Assembly: GCA_036501535.1 (NCBI GenBank)
Contig: DASYAE010000001.1
Coordinates: forward strand, 1-40,322
Length of the DNA stretch: 40,322 nucleotides
From: DASYAE01 sp036501535
GTDB lineage: Bacteria; Actinomycetota; Actinomycetes; Streptomycetales; Catenulisporaceae
Direction of reading: 5' to 3'
The notes under the pieces were generated by a model, which was given only the letters and a program-made list of their open reading frames with translations, was not told where the DNA came from and made no database searches. Positions 17,920-26,000 of this stretch are shown here, one piece after another; positions within the stretch are counted from its first letter, which is position 1; each line of letters starts with the position of its first letter. Made by a program: the position numbers and the translations under genes.

Positions 17920-19068
17920 TCAGCGCAGCCCGGACGGCCGGGACAGCGCGTCGGCGATCAGCCGGTCGACCACCTGGCCGTAGGGAATCCCGGTGGCCGC
18001 CCACATCTGCGGGAACATCGAGCTCGGGGTGAACCCGGGCATCGTGTTGACCTCGTTGACGATCCAGCGCTCGGCGCCGGTCTCCGGGTCCGGGCTCAGG
18101 AAGAAGTCGACCCGGGCCAGGCCCTCGCACTCCAGCGCGTCGAACGCGGCCAGGGCCAGCCGGCGCAGCTCCGCCCCCTGGTCGGCGGTCAGGTCGGCCG
18201 GCAGCTCGATGTCGGCCGAGCCGTCGAGGTACTTCGACTCGAAGTCGTAGAACTCGTGCGCGCCGCGCACCTTGATCTCGGCCGGGACCGAGGCCTCGGC
18301 CGATCCGCCGGCCCGCCCGGCCAGCACCCCGATCTCGATCTCCCGGCCCGGCACCGTGGCCTCGACCAGGATCTTCGGGTCGTGCTGCTCGGCCTGCGCG
18401 ATCGCCGGGCCGAGCTGTTCGGGCCCGTGCACCTTGGAGATGCCCATCGAGGAGCCGGCCCGGGCCGGCTTGACGAAGGCCGGGTAGCCGAGCCCGGCCA
18501 CCTTCCGCTCCACGCCCTCAGGGTCCTGCCGCCACTCGCCGCGGCGCAGCGCGACGTAGTCGCCGACCGGCAGCCCGGCCGACTGCAGCAGCCGCTTCAT
18601 GAAGACCTTGTCCATGCTCACCGCCGAGGAGAGCACGCCCGAGCCGACGTAGCTGACCCCGGCCATCTCCAGCAGGCCCTGCAGCGTCCCGTCCTCGCCG
18701 TAGGGGCCGTGCAGGAGCGGGAAGACCACGTCGACCTCGCCGAGCGCCTTGGGCACCGAGCCGGGCTCATGCACCGTCAGCTCGCGCGCGGTCGGGTCCG
18801 CGGCCATCGTCACCAGCGCCCCGCTGGTCTCGTCGATCCGCGTGGGCAGCCGGCCGGCGGTGATCGCCAGCTGCTTGGTCTCCTCCGCCGCCATCAGCAC
18901 CCAGCGGCCCTCGGTGGAGATCCCGACCGGCAGCACCTCGTAGCGCTCCGGATCGAGCACGCTCAGCACGCTGCCCGCGGTGACGCAGGAGATCGCGTGC
19001 TCCGACGACCGGCCGCCGAACACGACCGCGACCCTGACTTTGCGCCCCTGGGGGAAATCTGTGCTCAT
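17920..19068 (-). CDS. ddl: D-alanine--D-alanine ligase
   Basis: ATP-grasp enzyme that makes the D-Ala-D-Ala dipeptide for peptidoglycan. 382 residues. VAVVFGGRSSEHAIS is the N-terminal substrate loop, PLLHGPYGEDGTLQGLLEM follows, then MDKVFMKRLLQSAGLP, the ATP-grasp part with VKPARAGSSMGISKV, and the metal-binding WIVNEVNTMPGFTPSSMFP. The omega-loop reads EFYDFESKYLDG, as in D-Ala-D-Ala enzymes; I see no D-lactate ligase signature. ATG 19068 has AAGG about 10 nt upstream. It is separated from gpsA by a strong hairpin, so it probably has its own promoter. Confidence 0.96.
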   Translation of the reverse strand: MSTDFPQGRKVRVAVVFGGRSSEHAISCVTAGSVLSVLDPERYEVLPVGISTEGRWVLMAAEETKQLAITAGRLPTRIDETSGALVTMAADPTARELTVHEPGSVPKALGEVDVVFPLLHGPYGEDGTLQGLLEMAGVSYVGSGVLSSAVSMDKVFMKRLLQSAGLPVGDYVALRRGEWRQDPEGVERKVAGLGYPAFVKPARAGSSMGISKVHGPEQLGPAIAQAEQHDPKILVEATVPGREIEIGVLAGRAGGSAEASVPAEIKVRGAHEFYDFESKYLDGSADIELPADLTADQGAELRRLALAAFDALECEGLARVDFFLSPDPETGAERWIVNEVNTMPGFTPSSMFPQMWAATGIPYGQVVDRLIADALSRPSGLR

Positions 19069-19187
19069 GGACAGTTGACCTTACCGCTAGTGCCCGCCAA
19101 TACCGCCGGAGCGAGGCTCAGGACCACCTGCTGCCTCTCCCGTCCAACCGCCGCCTCCCCCGCCCACGCAACCCCCAATCGCGGGGC

Positions 19188-19206
19188 CTGGGGTCTCGGA
19201 CCCCAG
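19188..19206 (-). terminator. Strong hairpin just after gpsA
   Basis: CTGGGGTC-TCG-GACCCCAG forms a perfect 8-bp stem beginning 7 nt after the gpsA stop. There is no T run. It would end the plsC-gpsA transcript before ddl. A related G-rich hairpin lies after rpmB. Confidence 0.6.
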
Positions 19207-19212
19207 ATAATT

Positions 19213-20220
19213 TCAGTACAGCGCTTCCGATTTGGCCGACCTGGCCAGCAGCCCGGCCAGCATCTCCCTTGGCGAGCGGCCGTCGTGCACAACGCCGACC
19301 ACCGTGTCCACGATCGGCATCTCGACCCCGACCCGGCCGGCGAGCTGCTGGATCGAGGAGCAGGACTTCACCCCCTCGGTCGTCTGCCGCACCTCGGCCT
19401 GGGCCTGCTCGACCGAGCGGCCCTGCCCGAGCAGCACGCCGAAGCGGTGGTTGCGGGACAGCAGCGAGCTGCACGTGGCGACCAGGTCGCCGAGGCCGGC
19501 CAGCCCGGCGAAGGTGTACGGGTCCGCGCCGAGCGCGACGCCGAGCCGGGTCGTCTCGGCCAGCCCGCGGGTGATCAGCGAGGCCTTCGCGTTGTCGCCC
19601 AGGCCCATGCCCTCGGCGATGCCGGCCGCCAGCGCGATCACGTTCTTCACCGCGCCGCCGAGCTCGCAGCCGATCACGTCGGTGTTCGTATACGGCCGGA
19701 AATACGCGCAGTGGCAGGCGTGCTGGAGCCGCGCGGCGACACCGGCGTCCGCGCAGGCCACCGCGGCGGCCGCGCCGGGCAGCCGGGTGACGATCTCCTG
19801 CGCGAGGTTCGGGCCGGTGACCACCGCGATCCGGTCCTGGCCGACCCCGGCGGCCTGCGCGATCACCTCGCTCATCCGCATGCAGGTGCCGAGTTCGATG
19901 CCTTTCATCAGGGAGACGTACACGGTCTCCGGCCCGGCGACCGGCGCCCAGCCGGCCAGGTTCGCGCGCAGCTGCTGCGCCGGGACGGCCAGCACGAGGA
20001 ACTCGGCGCCGTCGAGCGCCTCAGCCGGGTCGGTGGTGGCCCGCAGCTCCTTCGGCAGCTCGACCCCGGGCAGGTAGTCCGCGTTCTCGTGGGTCCGGTT
20101 GATCCGGTCCGCCAGCTCCTGCCGGCGCCCGCACAGCACGGTCTCGGTGCCGGCCTCGGACAGCACCATCGCGAAGGCGGTTCCCCAGTTCCCGGTCCCG
20201 AACACGGCGGCCCGGGTCAC
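19213..20220 (-). CDS. gpsA: Glycerol-3-phosphate dehydrogenase [NAD(P)+] GpsA
   Basis: Makes sn-glycerol-3-phosphate for phospholipids. 335 residues. The Rossmann motif GTGNWGTAFA is at 8-17, CGRR follows, then VSLMKGIE, VTGPNLAQEI and the catalytic lysine region GGAVKNVIALAAGIAEGMGLGDNAKASLITRG. The GTG at 20220 overlaps the plsC stop (GTGA), and GGAGGG lies 4-5 nt upstream. A coupled plsC-gpsA pair makes sense because GpsA supplies the acyl acceptor of glycerolipid synthesis. Confidence 0.96.
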   Translation of the reverse strand: MTRAAVFGTGNWGTAFAMVLSEAGTETVLCGRRQELADRINRTHENADYLPGVELPKELRATTDPAEALDGAEFLVLAVPAQQLRANLAGWAPVAGPETVYVSLMKGIELGTCMRMSEVIAQAAGVGQDRIAVVTGPNLAQEIVTRLPGAAAAVACADAGVAARLQHACHCAYFRPYTNTDVIGCELGGAVKNVIALAAGIAEGMGLGDNAKASLITRGLAETTRLGVALGADPYTFAGLAGLGDLVATCSSLLSRNHRFGVLLGQGRSVEQAQAEVRQTTEGVKSCSSIQQLAGRVGVEMPIVDTVVGVVHDGRSPREMLAGLLARSAKSEALY

Positions 20221-21074
20221 GCGCCCTCCCCCGCGGCCGGCGCGGACGGCGACGCGGACGCGGCGGGAGACTCGGGCTCGACGGCGGGCGCGGGCTCGGG
20301 CACGGCGGCCGGCTCCGGCGCCGCCGTCCCTTCTGCCGGGCCGGCCGGCGGCTGCGCGGCCGCGGCCGGGTCGAACCGGACCGCGGGCGGCTCCTCGCCG
20401 CGGATCTCGGCCAGCATCCCGGTGAGCGTGTCCATGATCAGCTCGGTCCCGGCGGCCAGCGAGGTGCTGGTGATCTCCTTGCCCACGATCGAGACCAGGT
20501 CGATCAGCGGGCCGGCGGTGACCTTCAGGGTCTTGCGCGGGAAGAACTTCGGGGACTTGGAATAGGGGGCGAAGACCTCCTGGGCGCCCCACTGCGCCAC
20601 CGGCAGGATCGGCGCGCCGGTGCGCAGCGCCATCCGCGCGGCCCCGGACTTGCCGGCCATCGGCCACAGGTCCGGGTCCTTGGTCATCGTGCCCTCCGGG
20701 TACATGATGACCAGCTCGCCGCGCTCCACCGCCGCGATCGCGTCGCGCAGCGCGTGCGCCGCCTCGCGGGTGTCGCGGTGCACCGGGATCTGTCCGGCGG
20801 CCTTGAACAGCCGGCCGAGCACCGGGTTCTTGAAGACCCCGGCCTTGGCCATGAACCGCGGCGTGCGGCCGGAGCAGACCAGGAAGTGGCCGAGCGAGAT
20901 CGGGTCGAAGAAGGAGTAGTGGTTGGCCACCACGATAACGCCGCCCTCGCGCGGCACGTTCTCCCGCCCGCGCCAGTCCCGCTTGCACAGCGTGGCCAGC
21001 AGCGGCCGGACGATGGACGCGATGAAGGTGAACGCTGCCCCCGGCTTGGGGGCGCGGCGCGGGGATGGGGCCAC
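20217..21074 (-). CDS. 1-acyl-glycerol-3-phosphate acyltransferase (PlsC family)
   Basis: Acylates lysophosphatidate to phosphatidate at the membrane. 285 residues. The catalytic HX4D is NHYSFFD (H52, D57) and the glycerolphosphate-binding motif is YPEGTM (127-129 EGT), with VANH and GAPILPVAQWG around them. A short hydrophobic stretch near 12-30 may be a membrane contact. The C-terminal 55 residues are Pro/Ala/Glu-rich and disordered. GTG 21074 is chosen over GTG 21101 because GGAAGG lies exactly 6 nt upstream. The specific acceptor is inferred from the gpsA coupling. Confidence 0.92.
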   Translation of the reverse strand: MAPSPRRAPKPGAAFTFIASIVRPLLATLCKRDWRGRENVPREGGVIVVANHYSFFDPISLGHFLVCSGRTPRFMAKAGVFKNPVLGRLFKAAGQIPVHRDTREAAHALRDAIAAVERGELVIMYPEGTMTKDPDLWPMAGKSGAARMALRTGAPILPVAQWGAQEVFAPYSKSPKFFPRKTLKVTAGPLIDLVSIVGKEITSTSLAAGTELIMDTLTGMLAEIRGEEPPAVRFDPAAAAQPPAGPAEGTAAPEPAAVPEPAPAVEPESPAASASPSAPAAGEGA

Positions 21075-21311
21075 TTCGGTCCTTCCGTAACGGGGTCGCA
21101 CCGGCGCTCGCAGTGCCGGGGATGCGCATGGGAGCCGCTGAGCGGCAACCCAGTCTCGCGCGCCGGGCGGGGCAGTGCCAAGCTCGGCCCGGACAGGAGC
21201 GGCCCAGCGCGGTGAGATGACGCGACGTCAGGCGGCGGCCGCGCGGGCGGCGGTGCAGGACCGGCCATGCTCGGTGCCGTCGCGCCGCGGCGCCGTGTAA
21301 GGATTGACACC

Positions 21312-22136
21312 GTGTGGTCGGTGATCGTTCCGGTGAAGAGCCTGGCACTGGCGAAGTCGCGACTCTCGCCGAGACTGGAGGGCCGGCGCCCGCAGCTCGC
21401 GCTGGCCTTCGCCTGCGACACGGTGACAGCCGCGCTCGGCTGCCCCTTGGTGGGCACGGTGTTCGCGGTGACCGCGGACAGGGTGGCGTCGCTGGCCTTA
21501 TCCGAACTCGGCGCGGTGGTCGTGCCGGATCGCGAGACCGACGGCCTGAACGGCGCGCTGGAGGCCGGGGCGGGCGAAGCGCTGCGGCTCGTGCCCGGCC
21601 GGCGCGTGGCCGCGCTGACCGCAGACCTGCCGAGCCTGCGTTCGGAGGATCTCGGCGACGCGCTGGCGGCGGCCGGTTCGCGGCCCGGGCGCTCGTTCGT
21701 GCCGGATGCTCCCGGAACCGGCACGGTTCTGCTGGCAGCCGGCCTCGACGGCGAACTGCGGCCCCTGTTCGGCGCCGGGTCGCGGCGCGCGCACGAGGAG
21801 AGCGGCGCGGCGGTGATCGACGCGGCGGGCGCGTCACTGCGGCGGGACGTGGACACCGCGGAGGACTTGAACGGCGCGCTGCTGCTCGGCGTGGGGACGC
21901 ACACCCAATCCGCGCTCTACGCTGTGGGCATGCAAGGGACCGTGCGAATCTTCGACCCGGCCACCCGGGCCGGCACCGTGCTGCTCGACGACGGCACCGA
22001 GTTGGCGTACGACACAGCCGCCTTCGACGCCGGCGGCCTGCGCCTGGCCCGGCCGGGGCAACGCGTCGCGCTGCGGGTGGACGACGCCGGGAGAGTCACT
22101 GCGCTGACACTGGCCACGCTGCCGCTGCCGGGCTGA
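21312..22136 (+). CDS. cofC: CofC/FbiD guanylyltransferase fused to a cold-shock-like domain
   Basis: 274 residues. Residues 1-200 match CofC (FbiD), which activates phosphoenolpyruvate or 2-phospholactate with GTP for coenzyme F420: IVPVKSLALAKSRLSP near the start, VVPDRETDGLNGAL, LTADLPSL, PDAPGTGTVLL and the end DVDTAEDLNGALLLGVG. The frame then continues without a stop into M207-QGTVRIFDPATRAGTVLLD (207-274), a small divergent cold-shock/OB-like domain. GTG 21312 is used because AAGGA lies 8-9 nt upstream; ATG 21267 lacks a site. The second part may also be made separately (see the internal promoter). Confidence is high for CofC, lower for the fusion being a single protein in the cell. 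Confidence 0.85.
   Translation: MWSVIVPVKSLALAKSRLSPRLEGRRPQLALAFACDTVTAALGCPLVGTVFAVTADRVASLALSELGAVVVPDRETDGLNGALEAGAGEALRLVPGRRVAALTADLPSLRSEDLGDALAAAGSRPGRSFVPDAPGTGTVLLAAGLDGELRPLFGAGSRRAHEESGAAVIDAAGASLRRDVDTAEDLNGALLLGVGTHTQSALYAVGMQGTVRIFDPATRAGTVLLDDGTELAYDTAAFDAGGLRLARPGQRVALRVDDAGRVTALTLATLPLPG
21918..21932 (+). promoter_or_regulatory. Candidate internal leaderless promoter for the CofC C-terminal domain
   Basis: TACGCT (21918-21923) is followed by six bases and then the in-frame ATG of M207. This is the TANNNT-plus-6/7-nt spacing seen at leaderless actinobacterial starts. No Shine-Dalgarno precedes the ATG. No clear -35 is seen. Confidence 0.4.
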
Positions 22137-22155
22137 CGCAGGTCGGGTGGACGAA

Positions 22156-22173
22156 GGTAGGGCGCGCCCTACC
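22156..22173. promoter_or_regulatory. Perfect 18-bp palindrome upstream of the histidine kinase
   Basis: GGTAGGGCGCGCCCTACC is an uninterrupted perfect palindrome 20 bp after the cofC stop and 80 bp before the kinase start. With no loop it is a poor terminator and a good operator shape for a dimeric regulator. The neighbouring NarL-type regulator is the first candidate to bind it. Confidence 0.5.
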
Positions 22174-22253
22174 GTGAACCGACCGGGCGGCCGGATGGGC
22201 CGGTGCGGCCGCGAACGGCAGGCTGAAGCACGACCGGAACGCTGCTGAGAGCC

Positions 22254-23588
22254 GTGGGGGCAATCTTGCGGAAGCCGAATTTCCTGACCGCGCCGTTCGC
22301 GCGCCGGACCTGGGCCGAGAGCCTGTACGGCTTCGTGTCGCTGCCGCTGGAAGTGATCTGCTTCACCCTGGTGGTCACCGGCATCGCGGTCGGCATCGGC
22401 CTGACGCCGCTGGCGTTCGGCCTGCCGGTGCTGGCCGGCGGCGTGCTGGTCTGCCGCTGGTGCGGCGCGCTGGAGCGCGGCCTGCTGGTCGGTCTGTTGA
22501 AGGAGGACATCGCGCGGCCGCGCCGGGTGCTCCGGCGCGCGGAGGGCGAGGGCCTGTGGCCGGTGCTGCGGCGCCGGATCGGCGACTCGGCCGGCTGGCG
22601 GTCCGCGGCCTTCTCGCTGGTCCAGCTGCCGCTGGCGATCCTCTCCTTCACCATGGTGCTGACCTTCTGGATCACCTCGATCGCCATGATCGCGTATCCC
22701 TACTACCGGCACTTCCTGCCGGTGATGTACGACACGCAGGGCAACCCGCACCGAGGCGCGGTGATCAACTCCACCGACGTGGGCAACGACCACTGGACCG
22801 GCCACTGGGCCGACACGACGGCCTGGATCTGGGGCCTGTGCGGCGGAGGCGTGGTGCTGTTCTTCTTCACCCCGTGGATCATCCACGGCTTCGTCTCGCT
22901 GCAGCGGGCGCTCGGCCGGGCGCTGCTCGGCCCGGTCTCGATGAGCCAGCGGGTGCGGGACCTCGAGGAGAGCCGGGCCAGCGCCGCCGCGGCGACGAAC
23001 GACCGGCTGCGCTCCATCGAGCGGGACCTGCACGACGGCACGCAGGCCCGGCTGGTGGCCCTGGCCATGCAGCTCGGCCAGGCGAAGGAAGACCTCGAGG
23101 ACGCCACCCCGGAGTCGGCCGAGCGGGTGCGGCAGCTGATCGACTCGGCACACCAGCAGAGCAAGGACACGCTGGTCGAGCTGCGCGAGATCGCCCGCGG
23201 CGTGCACCCGGCGATCCTGGACAGCGGCATGGAGGCGGCGCTCACCTCGCTGGCGGCCAACGCGCCGTTCCCGGTCTCGGTGGAGGTGGAGCTGCCGGAC
23301 CGGCCCTCGCCGGCGACGGAGACCGCGGCCTACTTCATGATCGCCGAGTTGCTGACGAACGCGATCAAGCACAGCAACGCGCGGGCCGCGGCCGTCTCCG
23401 TGAACGGCACGAAAGGCAAGCTGACCCTGTGCGTCGCGGACGACGGGCGCGGCGGGGCGCTCAAGGGCGGCGGCAGCGGCCTGGCGGGCGTGGCCGATCG
23501 GCTCGCCCGGATGGACGGCGAGCTCGACATCGACAGCCCGGTCGGCGGCCCGACGGTCATCACCGCATCGATGCCGATGAAGCCGTAG
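22254..23588 (+). CDS. Membrane sensor histidine kinase (HisKA_3, NarL-partner type)
   Basis: 444 residues. The N-terminal part (15-215) resembles the 'putative sensor' domain common in Streptomyces kinases, with four membrane helices at about 28-50, 50-68, 120-148 and 190-212; the loop 150-188 faces outside. The dimerisation/phosphorylation helix is RSIERDLHDGTQARLVALAMQLG with H260. The HATPase_c domain has ELLTNAIKHSNA (N box), DDGRGG and GSGLAGVADRL. The signal is unknown. The GTG at 22254 is uncertain: TTG 22266 has a G-rich site just upstream. It is followed after 167 nt by its likely partner response regulator. Confidence 0.92.
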   Translation: MGAILRKPNFLTAPFARRTWAESLYGFVSLPLEVICFTLVVTGIAVGIGLTPLAFGLPVLAGGVLVCRWCGALERGLLVGLLKEDIARPRRVLRRAEGEGLWPVLRRRIGDSAGWRSAAFSLVQLPLAILSFTMVLTFWITSIAMIAYPYYRHFLPVMYDTQGNPHRGAVINSTDVGNDHWTGHWADTTAWIWGLCGGGVVLFFFTPWIIHGFVSLQRALGRALLGPVSMSQRVRDLEESRASAAAATNDRLRSIERDLHDGTQARLVALAMQLGQAKEDLEDATPESAERVRQLIDSAHQQSKDTLVELREIARGVHPAILDSGMEAALTSLAANAPFPVSVEVELPDRPSPATETAAYFMIAELLTNAIKHSNARAAAVSVNGTKGKLTLCVADDGRGGALKGGGSGLAGVADRLARMDGELDIDSPVGGPTVITASMPMKP

Positions 23589-23755
23589 CCGGCCGAGACC
23601 GGAGAAGCACGGCGCGCGGGAGCGGGAGGTTCCGCGGTTCGCGGTTCGCAGGGCGCGGATTCCGGTGCCTGCAGCGATTACTAGAGTGCCGGACCCGGCT
23701 CGGGCCTGGCAGGCTGGTTCCTGCTGTGACGGCACGAACCGGAAGGCGGGACCTG

Positions 23756-24433
23756 ATGCGCGACGCGCACACGCTGCGGGTGGTGGTGGCCGAGGACTCG
23801 GCGATCCTGCGCGGCGGCTTGGTGCAGCTGCTGGCGATGCGCGGCCACGACGTCGTGGGGCAGGCGACCGACGGCGCCGGCATGCTGCGGGAGGTGGCAC
23901 AGCACGCGCCCGACGCGGTCGTCGCGGACATCAGGATGCCGCCGACCTTCACCGACGAGGGGATCCGGGCCGCGGTGGAGTTGCGGGCGCGCGATCCGCG
24001 CGTGGGAATCCTCGTGTTCTCCCAGTACATCGAGGCGCAGTACGCGACCCGGCTGCTGGCCGGGGGCGCGGCGGGGATCGGCTACCTGCTCAAGGACCGC
24101 GTGGCCGACGTCTCCGAGTTCATCGACGCGCTGGCCCGGGTCGCCGACGGGGGCACGGCGCTCGATCCGCAGATCGTGACGGCGATGCTCGGCTCGCGCA
24201 AGGACACCGGCCTGGAATCGCTGACCCCGCGCGAGCGGGAGGTGCTCGGCCTGATGGCGCAGGGGATGTCCAACCGGGGCATCGCCCGGGCCCTGACGGT
24301 CTCGGACGGGGCCGTGGAAAAGCACATCGGGAACGTGTTCGCGAAACTGGGCCTCACCGCGCAGGACCGGGCCGCGCAGGAGGATCGGCGGGTGGTGGCA
24401 GTGCTGCGCTATTTGCGGGGCCAAGAGGTGTGA
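23756..24433 (+). CDS. NarL/FixJ-family response regulator
   Basis: 225 residues. The receiver domain has the acidic pair ED at 13-14, the phospho-acceptor D58 (VADIRMP), S89 and K113 (YLLKD). The LuxR-type helix-turn-helix is at about 155-200: LTPREREVLGLMAQGMSNRGIA and VEKHIGNVFAKLGL. ATG 23756 is preceded by GGAAGG at about 9 nt. A short extension after the DNA-binding domain (AQDRAAQEDRRVVAVLRYL) is usual for this subgroup. It pairs with the upstream kinase; targets may include the palindrome at 22156. Confidence 0.94.
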   Translation: MRDAHTLRVVVAEDSAILRGGLVQLLAMRGHDVVGQATDGAGMLREVAQHAPDAVVADIRMPPTFTDEGIRAAVELRARDPRVGILVFSQYIEAQYATRLLAGGAAGIGYLLKDRVADVSEFIDALARVADGGTALDPQIVTAMLGSRKDTGLESLTPREREVLGLMAQGMSNRGIARALTVSDGAVEKHIGNVFAKLGLTAQDRAAQEDRRVVAVLRYLRGQEV

Positions 24434-24461
24434 ATGTGAAGCGCGGTTGCCGGTGAAGCGA

Positions 24462-24495
24462 TCGGCCCGGCCGCCCTGGAGGGCGGCCGGGCCGA
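24462..24495. terminator. Long GC hairpin between the response regulator and HU
   Basis: A perfect 15-bp stem (24462-24476 with 24481-24495) closes on a TGGA tetraloop, then ATCGTTT follows on the plus strand. It lies between convergent genes and probably terminates both. Confidence 0.75.
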
Positions 24496-24553
24496 ATCGT
24501 TTGTGGCGTCCCGCGGACCGCTTCGCCGCGCGGCGCGTCGGGATTGCGCCGGG

Positions 24554-25135
24554 CTAGCGCTTCTTGGCGCCGGCCTTCTTGGCGGTGACCTTCTTGGTCG
24601 GGGTCTTCTTCGCCGCGGTCTTGGTCGCCGGAGCCTTGGCCGCGGCCTTCTTCATCATCGGCCGGGCGGCCGACTTGGTCGCGGTCTTCTTCGCCGGAGT
24701 GGCCTTGGCCACGGCCTTCTTCACGACCGCCTTCTTGGCCGGGGCCGCCTTCTTCGCGGCGGTGACCCGGGTGCCGGCCGTGGCGGCCGCCCTGCGCGCC
24801 GGGGCGGCCTTCTTCGCGGTGGCGGTCTTCTTGCCCGCCTTGCGCGCGGGCTTCGCCTTCGACCCGTTGACCTCGTCCTTGAACGCCTGGCCGGCGCGGA
24901 ACTTCGGCACGGTGGAGGCGGCGACCCGGACCTGCTCGCCGGTGCGCGGGTTGCGCGCGGTGCGGGCCGGGCGGTGCGCGGTCTCGAAGGTGCCGAACCC
25001 GGTCAGCGAGACCCGGTCGCCGTCGATGACGGCGCCGGTGATCCCGGCCAGTACCGCGTCGACCGCGTCTCCGGCCACCCGGCGCGAGACGTTCAGGTTC
25101 TGCGCCACCACATCGATGAGCTGTGCCTTGTTCAC
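24554..25135 (-). CDS. Nucleoid protein HU with histone H1-like C-terminal tail
   Basis: 193 residues. Residues 1-90 are the HU fold: MNKAQLIDVVAQ, GFGTFETAHRPARTARNPRTGE with the DNA-bending beta arm, and VPKFRAGQAFKDEVN. Residues 95-193 are a Lys/Ala/Pro tail (KKAAPAKKA-type repeats) like Streptomyces HupS, Mycobacterium HupB and histone H1. It binds and compacts DNA; in Streptomyces HupS protects spore nucleoids. The GTG start has AGGGG 6-7 nt upstream. Its place between the two-component pair and leuCD matches the S. coelicolor hupS region. hupS is likely but not proven. Confidence 0.95.
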   Translation of the reverse strand: MNKAQLIDVVAQNLNVSRRVAGDAVDAVLAGITGAVIDGDRVSLTGFGTFETAHRPARTARNPRTGEQVRVAASTVPKFRAGQAFKDEVNGSKAKPARKAGKKTATAKKAAPARRAAATAGTRVTAAKKAAPAKKAVVKKAVAKATPAKKTATKSAARPMMKKAAAKAPATKTAAKKTPTKKVTAKKAGAKKR

Positions 25136-25239
25136 TGTGCGCCCCTTCGGGGAGAGGGTGCGGCGCCGGTCTCGCGCGCCGCACGGTGTACGACTTTGCC
25201 GTAGGAATCGGCACGATCGTTACCAGTGCCTTTTCTCGC

Positions 25240-25268
25240 ACGGTAGAGGTGCGAATCGGCTGAATCAA
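25240..25268 (-). promoter_or_regulatory. Candidate HU promoter
   Basis: On the minus strand TTGATT (25263-25268) and TACCGT (25240-25245) are 17 bp apart, a good principal-sigma promoter. The leader would be about 100 nt. Just upstream the DNA is unusually AT-rich and has a TCACT-CT-AGTGA dyad at 25285-25296. Confidence 0.6.
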
Positions 25269-25313
25269 ACACCAAGCGGCTTAATCACTCTAGTGACGCA
25301 ATACTTTCCACAG

Positions 25314-25877
25314 CTAGAGGGACGGCCGGCGCCGGCCGTCCACGCTCTGGAGAAACAGTTCCAGGCGCCGCATCGCGTCGCCCTGATCGTGCCGGGCGGC
25401 GGCCGTGATGACGAGCAGGCGCCTGACGAAGTCGGCCCGGTCGGGCACGTCCAGATCCATGTCGCGCAGCCCCCGATGCGCGTCTTTCAGCAGCTCGGCA
25501 AGCTTCGCATAGCCGGACAGGGCACGCAGTTCGGCCGCGTCGAAGGCGTCCGCGCCGTCGTCGTCGAGCACGTCCGCGGCAGGCTCGGGGCGGCTCGGGG
25601 CCGGATTTTCGGCTGGCTCGGCAAGGACTTCGCGGGCCGGCGCCGCGGCGGCCGGCGGCGTCTCGGCAGGGCGGGCGGATCGCCCGCGCGACGATTTCCT
25701 CGGCGTGTTCAGCGAGTCCGACGCATCGCGCGCCGCGCCGGAGACCTCATCCAGCGTGCGGATGTGCGAATCGCGAGGCGTGGTCGGGTCGTCGGAGCGT
25801 CGCGCGTCGCCCTCGCCGCGCCGTCCCGTTGTTCCGCCTGCCACGCCGTCTATTGTGCGCCAGTTTCGCACGGTCAT
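25314..25877 (-). CDS. Unidentified protein with disordered N-terminus and helical C-terminus
   Basis: 187 residues from ATG 25877 (GTG-type starts further upstream would add up to nine). I do not recognise it. Residues 1-105 are rich in Arg, Pro, Ala, Thr and Asp and look disordered. Residues about 115-187 appear helical: AAELRALSGYAKLAELLKDAHRGL and RADFVRRLLVITAAARHDQGDAMRRLELFL. No membrane segment, Cys or known motif is seen. Third codon positions are G/C-rich, supporting that it is real. It lies between leuD and HU on the same strand. Confidence 0.65.
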   Translation of the reverse strand: MTVRNWRTIDGVAGGTTGRRGEGDARRSDDPTTPRDSHIRTLDEVSGAARDASDSLNTPRKSSRGRSARPAETPPAAAAPAREVLAEPAENPAPSRPEPAADVLDDDGADAFDAAELRALSGYAKLAELLKDAHRGLRDMDLDVPDRADFVRRLLVITAAARHDQGDAMRRLELFLQSVDGRRRPSL

Positions 25878-25943
25878 TTCACCACGCCGGGAGCCGCGCC
25901 GCACCTGGGCGTTATATCAAAATGCTGAAGCGGCGCCGGAACT

Positions 25944-25959
25944 CCCTGCCGGAGCAGGG
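25944..25959. terminator. Weak hairpin after leuD
   Basis: CCCTG-CCGGAG-CAGGG forms a 5-bp stem (7 bp counting a wobble), 42 nt after the leuD stop. It is a plausible but weak end for the leuCD transcript. Confidence 0.3.
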
Positions 25960-26000
25960 GGTCCGACGCCACTCGGGACCGGTCGGAACCGGGTTTCAAC

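Noticed and set aside
18256..20565. Very long plus-strand open frame opposite ddl and gpsA
   Set aside because: It is the complement of two clear minus-strand genes; its protein is rich in Arg, Gly, His and Asp repeats typical of shadow frames in GC-rich DNA.
21834..23900. 688-codon minus-strand frame opposite cofC and the histidine kinase
   Set aside because: Low-complexity shadow composition, and both strands cannot be under strong G/C third-position bias; the plus-strand genes have clear motifs.
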